Origin: Oscillospiraceae bacterium
Lineage (GTDB): Bacteria > Bacillota > Clostridia > Oscillospirales > CAG-272
Reading direction: 5' to 3'
DNA length: 9,146 bases
NCBI GenBank assembly: GCA_003343845.1
Contig: QAKK01000001.1
Span: forward strand, 1-9,146
The position numbers and the translations under genes are program-made. The notes below the pieces were generated by a model. The model was not told where the DNA came from. It saw only the letters and a program-made list of their open reading frames with translations, and searched no databases. Positions within the stretch are counted from its first letter, which is position 1. Every line of letters starts with the position of its first letter. Shown here in pieces: positions 6,126 through 9,146 of the stretch.

Positions 6126-6389
6126 ATGATGACCCAAGATGTCACAATTAAAAACAGCGTAGGTCTGCATGCAAGACCTGCGACTTTCTTCATTCAGAAA
6201 GCCAATTCCTACAAGAGCTCTATTTGGGTCGAGAAGGATGATCGCAGCGTGAATGCGAAGAGTCTGCTCGGCGTGCTGTCCCTCGGCATCGTCAACGGTA
6301 TGACGATCACGCTGGTGGCAGACGGTCCCGATGAGCGGGAGGCACTCGATGGGCTGAAAGAACTGATTGAGAACGGGTTCAACGAGTGA
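6126..6389 (+). CDS. ptsH: HPr family phosphocarrier protein
   Basis: HPr carries phosphate from enzyme I to the sugar-specific enzymes II of the phosphotransferase system. In Firmicutes it is also phosphorylated on Ser46 by HPr kinase to control CcpA. The 87-aa protein has GLHARPA with H15 at the canonical position, and NAKSLLGVLSLGI with S46 in the regulatory position. It is therefore not a Crh-type protein, which lacks the histidine. Two ATGs are adjacent (6126, 6129); the first is 11 bases from the AAAAAGGAG site (6106-6114) and keeps the canonical numbering. It has its own promoter and no enzyme I gene in this window, so whether it is the main PTS HPr or a regulatory paralogue cannot be decided here. 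Confidence 0.93.
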   Translation: MMTQDVTIKNSVGLHARPATFFIQKANSYKSSIWVEKDDRSVNAKSLLGVLSLGIVNGMTITLVADGPDEREALDGLKELIENGFNE

Positions 6390-6414
6390 GCAGCGTATAC
6401 TGAAAAACACGATG

Positions 6415-6450
6415 ATGGGCGGGCACGACGGTTTTGTCGTGGTCGCCCAT
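6415..6450 (+). terminator. Strong hairpin between HPr gene and uvrC, probable weak terminator
   Basis: Arms 6415-6429 and 6436-6450 pair over 15 positions with one G-U wobble and one G-G mismatch, around the loop GGTTTT. The trailing sequence TTCCTTT is only partly U-rich, so this looks like an attenuating or processing hairpin with read-through into uvrC. I see no separate promoter for uvrC between it and the ATG at 6479. Confidence 0.65.
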
Positions 6451-6463
6451 TCCTTTAGCAATC

Positions 6464-6471
6464 GGGAGGAG
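6464..6471 (+). promoter_or_regulatory. Ribosome binding site that decides the uvrC start
   Basis: GGGAGGAG lies seven bases before ATG at 6479. It favours that start over an in-frame GTG at 6434, which would sit inside the hairpin and has no such site. Confidence 0.88.
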
Positions 6472-6478
6472 AAACCGC

Positions 6479-8332
6479 ATGGAAGACAGAGAAACAATAA
6501 GACAGCGCCTCTTGGACAAGGCAAACGCGCTGCCGCTGCGCCCCGGCGTCTATATTATGAAGAACAACGCCGGCACGGTCATCTATGTCGGCAAATCCGC
6601 CAAGCTGAAGAACCGCGTTTCGCAGTATTTTCAGAACAGTAAAAAGAATATCAAGACCGAGAAGATGGTCGGTGCGGTGCAGGATTTTGATTTCTATCTC
6701 TGTGACACCGAGATGGAGGCGCTCACGCTGGAGAATGTACTGATCAAGGAGTACAACCCGCGCTATAATATCCTTTTGAAGGATGCAAAGTCCTATCCGT
6801 ATATCAAGGTGACGACCGGGGAGGAATATCCGCGCCTTGTGATGACGCGGACGCGCGCTGCCGACCGTGCAAAGTATTTCGGACCTTATTCCGGCGCGGG
6901 CATCGCGTACAACATCATTGATACGCTGGAAAAATCGCTCGGTATTCCGGGGTGCAAACGACAGTTTCCCGCCGACATCGGCAAGGGGCGCCCCTGCATC
7001 TATTATCAGATCGGGCAGTGCATGGGCACTTGCAGGAAGGGATCCTCCAAGGAGGATTACGATGCCGCGATCGATGCGGCGCTCCGTGTGCTCGGCGGTG
7101 ACTTTGATCTGGCGAAGGATGAGCTGACCGCACGCATGTACCGCCTTGCCGAGCATGAGAACTTTGAGGCGGCGGCAAAATGCCGGGACAGCATCGCGGC
7201 ACTGGACAAGATCAGTGAGCGGCAGAAGGTCGTTTCCTCGCCGAAGGCAGATCAGGATGTGGTCGCGCTGTACAGCGATGAAAAGTGCAGTGTGATCTCG
7301 GTTTTCTATATCCGCGGCGGCATGCTGGTGGATAAGGACGAGTTTGTTTATTCCGCCGACGAGATCGTCGAGGCAGAGGAACTGCCGACCTTTTTGTGCG
7401 GGCTGTATGCCGCACGCGCCTACATTCCGCGCGAGGTGCTGCTTGCCGATGCGGTGGATGCCGACAGCGCGGCGGCGCTCGCCGATTTGCTCAGCGAAAA
7501 GGCGGGGCGGCGCGTGAGCGTGCATATGCCGCAACGCGGCGAACTGCGCGCGCTTTGCGATATGGTGCGCGACAATGCCGAAGAAAAGGCGAGAAAATTT
7601 GCCGAGGCGAGCGAGCGCGACAACAAAATGCTGCAAAAGCTCGCTGCGCTCCTGCGGTTGGATGCGCCGCCGATGCGTATTGAGGCGTACGATATTTCCA
7701 ACCTCGGTACAGAGCATATCACGGCGGGCATGGTCGTTGCCGAGAACGGCAAGTTGAAAAAGAAGGATTACCGCTCCTTTTCCATCCGCACAACCGACGG
7801 CATCGACGACTACGGCGCGATGCGGGAGACGCTGCGGCGCAGACTCGCACACCTTGCGGATGCGGACGGCAGCTTCTCGAAGCGCCCGGATCTGATCCTG
7901 CTTGACGGCGGTGCAGGGCATGTCGGCGTGGTTCGCGCCCTGCTCGCGGAGCTGGGGATCGACATCCCGACCTATGGCATGGTCAAGGACGAGCACCACA
8001 AGACACGCGCGCTGACCGACGGCACACACGACATCAGCATTGCGCGCGAGCAGAGCGTGTTTGTCTTCGTTTACGGCTTGCAGGAGGAGGTCCACCGCTA
8101 TTCGGTCGGACGCATGAGCGTCGCCAAGCGGAAAACGCTGACGCATTCCGTTCTGGAGAACGTCCGGGGCATCGGCGCTGCAAAAGCCAACAAGTATCTG
8201 AAGGCAGCGGGCAGCCTCGCCAAGCTGAAAGCTGCGTCCGTCGGCGAGATGGCGGCAATGGGCATACCCGAAAAGGACGCAGCGGCGATCGCCGCCTACT
8301 TTGCGGGGAAAACAGAGAAGAAAGGGAACTGA
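6479..8332 (+). CDS. uvrC: Excinuclease ABC subunit C (UvrC)
   Basis: UvrC makes both incisions around a DNA lesion handed over by UvrA-UvrB in nucleotide excision repair. The 617-aa product has all expected parts in order. They are an N-terminal GIY-YIG nuclease (G23-V-Y, Y36-V-G, residues about 18-100) for the 3' cut, four cysteines C159, C173, C181 and C185 that match the iron-sulfur ligands in spacing, and a UVR helix pair (about 215-247) that binds UvrB. After these come the RNase-H-like 5' nuclease with YDIS (D405), LLDGG (D476) and EVHRY (H539), and a C-terminal helix-hairpin-helix pair (about 559-607). Length is normal and nothing is missing. The ATG at 6479 is set by its strong ribosome site. 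It is followed after one base by rsmD. Confidence 0.98.
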   Translation: MEDRETIRQRLLDKANALPLRPGVYIMKNNAGTVIYVGKSAKLKNRVSQYFQNSKKNIKTEKMVGAVQDFDFYLCDTEMEALTLENVLIKEYNPRYNILLKDAKSYPYIKVTTGEEYPRLVMTRTRAADRAKYFGPYSGAGIAYNIIDTLEKSLGIPGCKRQFPADIGKGRPCIYYQIGQCMGTCRKGSSKEDYDAAIDAALRVLGGDFDLAKDELTARMYRLAEHENFEAAAKCRDSIAALDKISERQKVVSSPKADQDVVALYSDEKCSVISVFYIRGGMLVDKDEFVYSADEIVEAEELPTFLCGLYAARAYIPREVLLADAVDADSAAALADLLSEKAGRRVSVHMPQRGELRALCDMVRDNAEEKARKFAEASERDNKMLQKLAALLRLDAPPMRIEAYDISNLGTEHITAGMVVAENGKLKKKDYRSFSIRTTDGIDDYGAMRETLRRRLAHLADADGSFSKRPDLILLDGGAGHVGVVRALLAELGIDIPTYGMVKDEHHKTRALTDGTHDISIAREQSVFVFVYGLQEEVHRYSVGRMSVAKRKTLTHSVLENVRGIGAAKANKYLKAAGSLAKLKAASVGEMAAMGIPEKDAAAIAAYFAGKTEKKGN

Positions 8333-8333
8333 T

Positions 8334-8912
8334 ATGCGGATTATTACGGGAAGTGCAAAGGGCGTGAGCCTGCTGACGCTGGAGGGGGACGCCACGCGCC
8401 CGACCTCGGCGCGCGCCAAAGAAGCGCTCTTTTCCATGCTGCAATTCGACATTGAAGGACGGCGCGTGCTGGATCTGTTCGGCGGCTCCGGACAGCTCGG
8501 GCTCGAGGCACTCAGCCGCGGCGCGGCAGCCTGCACCTTTGTGGATGCGGCGCCGGAGGCGGTCGCCGTGATCCGGAAGAACATTGAAAAGACCGGATTC
8601 GCCGATCGCGCGCGTGTGCAGAACGCTGATTATCGCAATTTTCTGCGCAAGTGTGCGGCAGACGGCTTTGATCTCGTCTTTCTCGACCCACCCTATGCGT
8701 CGGACGCGCTTGCCGATGCGCTGATTCGCCTTGCGGACAGCGGGCTGCTGCATCGCGGATGCCTGCTTGCCTGTGAGAGTGAAACCGGCGATATTGCGGC
8801 GCGGGACGCGCGCATTGCCGCAGCGTATACGGTGCTGAAAAGCAGCCATTACGGCAGGGTGCATATCGAGCTTTTGACACCCGCAGCGGCATTTTTTGCG
8901 GCAAAGGTGTGA
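8334..8912 (+). CDS. rsmD: 16S rRNA (guanine966-N2)-methyltransferase RsmD
   Basis: RsmD methylates N2 of G966 in 16S rRNA, near the P-site tRNA, using S-adenosylmethionine. The 192-aa product carries the family marks: MRIITGSAKG at the start, RPTSARAKEALF (22-33), the SAM-binding block DLFGGSGQLGLEALSRGA (47-64) and the catalytic DPPY (118-121). I use the ATG at 8334, which begins with the conserved MRIITG and lies one base after the uvrC stop. A longer in-frame start at 8301 inside uvrC adds only 11 unconserved residues. The AAAGGG at 8321-8326 is the likely ribosome site. The usual downstream partner coaD (phosphopantetheine adenylyltransferase) is not next; a secreted-protein gene follows after a promoter. 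Confidence 0.95.
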   Translation: MRIITGSAKGVSLLTLEGDATRPTSARAKEALFSMLQFDIEGRRVLDLFGGSGQLGLEALSRGAAACTFVDAAPEAVAVIRKNIEKTGFADRARVQNADYRNFLRKCAADGFDLVFLDPPYASDALADALIRLADSGLLHRGCLLACESETGDIAARDARIAAAYTVLKSSHYGRVHIELLTPAAAFFAAKV

Positions 8913-8952
8913 AAAACGGTAATTCTCGTGTATTTTCCACCTGTCTTGCATA

Positions 8953-8981
8953 TTGACGAAACGGGCGTGCTGACGTATAAT
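8953..8981 (+). promoter_or_regulatory. Near-consensus promoter of the secreted-protein gene
   Basis: TTGACG (8953-8958) and TATAAT (8976-8981) are 17 bp apart, eleven of twelve consensus bases, the best promoter in the window. The start is expected near 8988, about 40 bases before the ATG at 9029. Confidence 0.9.
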
Positions 8982-8982
8982 A

Positions 8983-9008
8983 TTTGTACAAAAAGGCACA
9001 ACTTGTGC
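8983..9008. promoter_or_regulatory. Two short palindromes at the transcription start, possible operator
   Basis: TTTGTACAAA (8983-8992) is a perfect 10-bp palindrome over the predicted start site. GCACAA-C-TTGTGC (8996-9008) is a perfect 6+6 inverted repeat just downstream. Each could bind a dimeric repressor, and the second could form a small hairpin at the mRNA 5' end. The regulator is unknown, and short palindromes can occur by chance. Confidence 0.45.
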
Positions 9009-9028
9009 ACGAGATTTTGGAGGAAATT

Positions 9029-9146
9029 ATGACAAAAAGAATTCTTGCAATCGCGATGGCTGCCATGCTCGTGATTCTCGGCAGCATCAGCGCATTTGCG
9101 GCAACCGAACCCACGGTCACCTCGGATACGATCTGCTACATCAGCT
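9029..9146 (+). CDS. Secreted protein with signal peptide, N-terminal 39 codons only
   Basis: ATG at 9029 follows GGAGG (9018-9022) by six bases and stays open to the window end. The N-terminus has a basic stretch MTKR, a hydrophobic core of about 17 residues and a small-residue end SAFA before ATEP, which is a classic Sec signal with probable cleavage after SAFA (residue 24). The first mature residues include a cysteine (C36). I do not recognise the family from 39 residues. With its strong promoter it is probably well expressed when not repressed. It is cut by the window edge, not broken. Confidence 0.85.
   Translation, partial: MTKRILAIAMAAMLVILGSISAFAATEPTVTSDTICYIS

Noticed and set aside
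6434..6478. N-terminal extension of uvrC from GTG at 6434
   Set aside because: This start lies in the hairpin loop, lacks a ribosome site and adds residues not seen in the family; ATG at 6479 has a strong site.
8301..8333. Longer rsmD start inside uvrC
   Set aside because: Adds 11 residues translated from the uvrC end; the conserved N-terminus MRIITG begins at 8334.
6455..8584. 709-codon minus-strand frame opposite uvrC
   Set aside because: Long mirror frame caused by GC-biased codon use in uvrC; UvrC motifs are intact on the plus strand and no start signal is seen on the minus strand.

Overview
The window is chromosomal, moderately GC-rich DNA from a Firmicute. I infer the class Clostridia, of the Oscillospirales/Ruminococcaceae type. 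The evidence is the Gram-positive style of the Shine-Dalgarno sites, sigma-A-like promoters, an HPr carrying both His15 and Ser46, and a B. subtilis-like arrangement around the tmRNA resume codon. I cannot name a genus. Almost every gene is a housekeeping gene, and I see no phage, IS element or CRISPR array.

Left part, minus strand (1-1728): a trans-translation unit transcribed leftwards, in the order smpB, a zinc-phospholipase-C-like protein, then ssrA (tmRNA). smpB and the middle gene are separated by one base. The middle gene runs 10 bases into the mature tmRNA, so its stop codon is made of tmRNA bases. RNase P maturation of a shared transcript would therefore cut the stop codon off the upstream mRNA. 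This is the most interesting point of the window. ssrA ends at a perfect 18-bp terminator. Beyond it lies a 120-bp-period direct repeat (about 1.5 units visible, cut by the window edge) that is rich in small hairpins and contains a near copy of the tmRNA T-arm.

Divergent promoters (1700-1796) separate this unit from a rightward operon (1837-5992): rimM (16S rRNA maturation factor), trmD (tRNA m1G37 methyltransferase), a large membrane protein of the O-antigen ligase/Wzy family that starts at a TTG codon overlapping the trmD stop, and two tandem small single-pass membrane proteins of the DUF4330 type. The usual rpsP and rplS partners of rimM-trmD are absent here.

A new promoter (6040-6068) drives a gene for an HPr phosphocarrier. 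After a strong hairpin come uvrC (nucleotide excision repair) and rsmD (16S rRNA m2G966 methyltransferase), which are almost contiguous.

The right end carries a near-consensus promoter (8953-8981), two short palindromes around the expected transcription start, and the first 39 codons of a secreted protein with a clear signal peptide, cut by the window edge.
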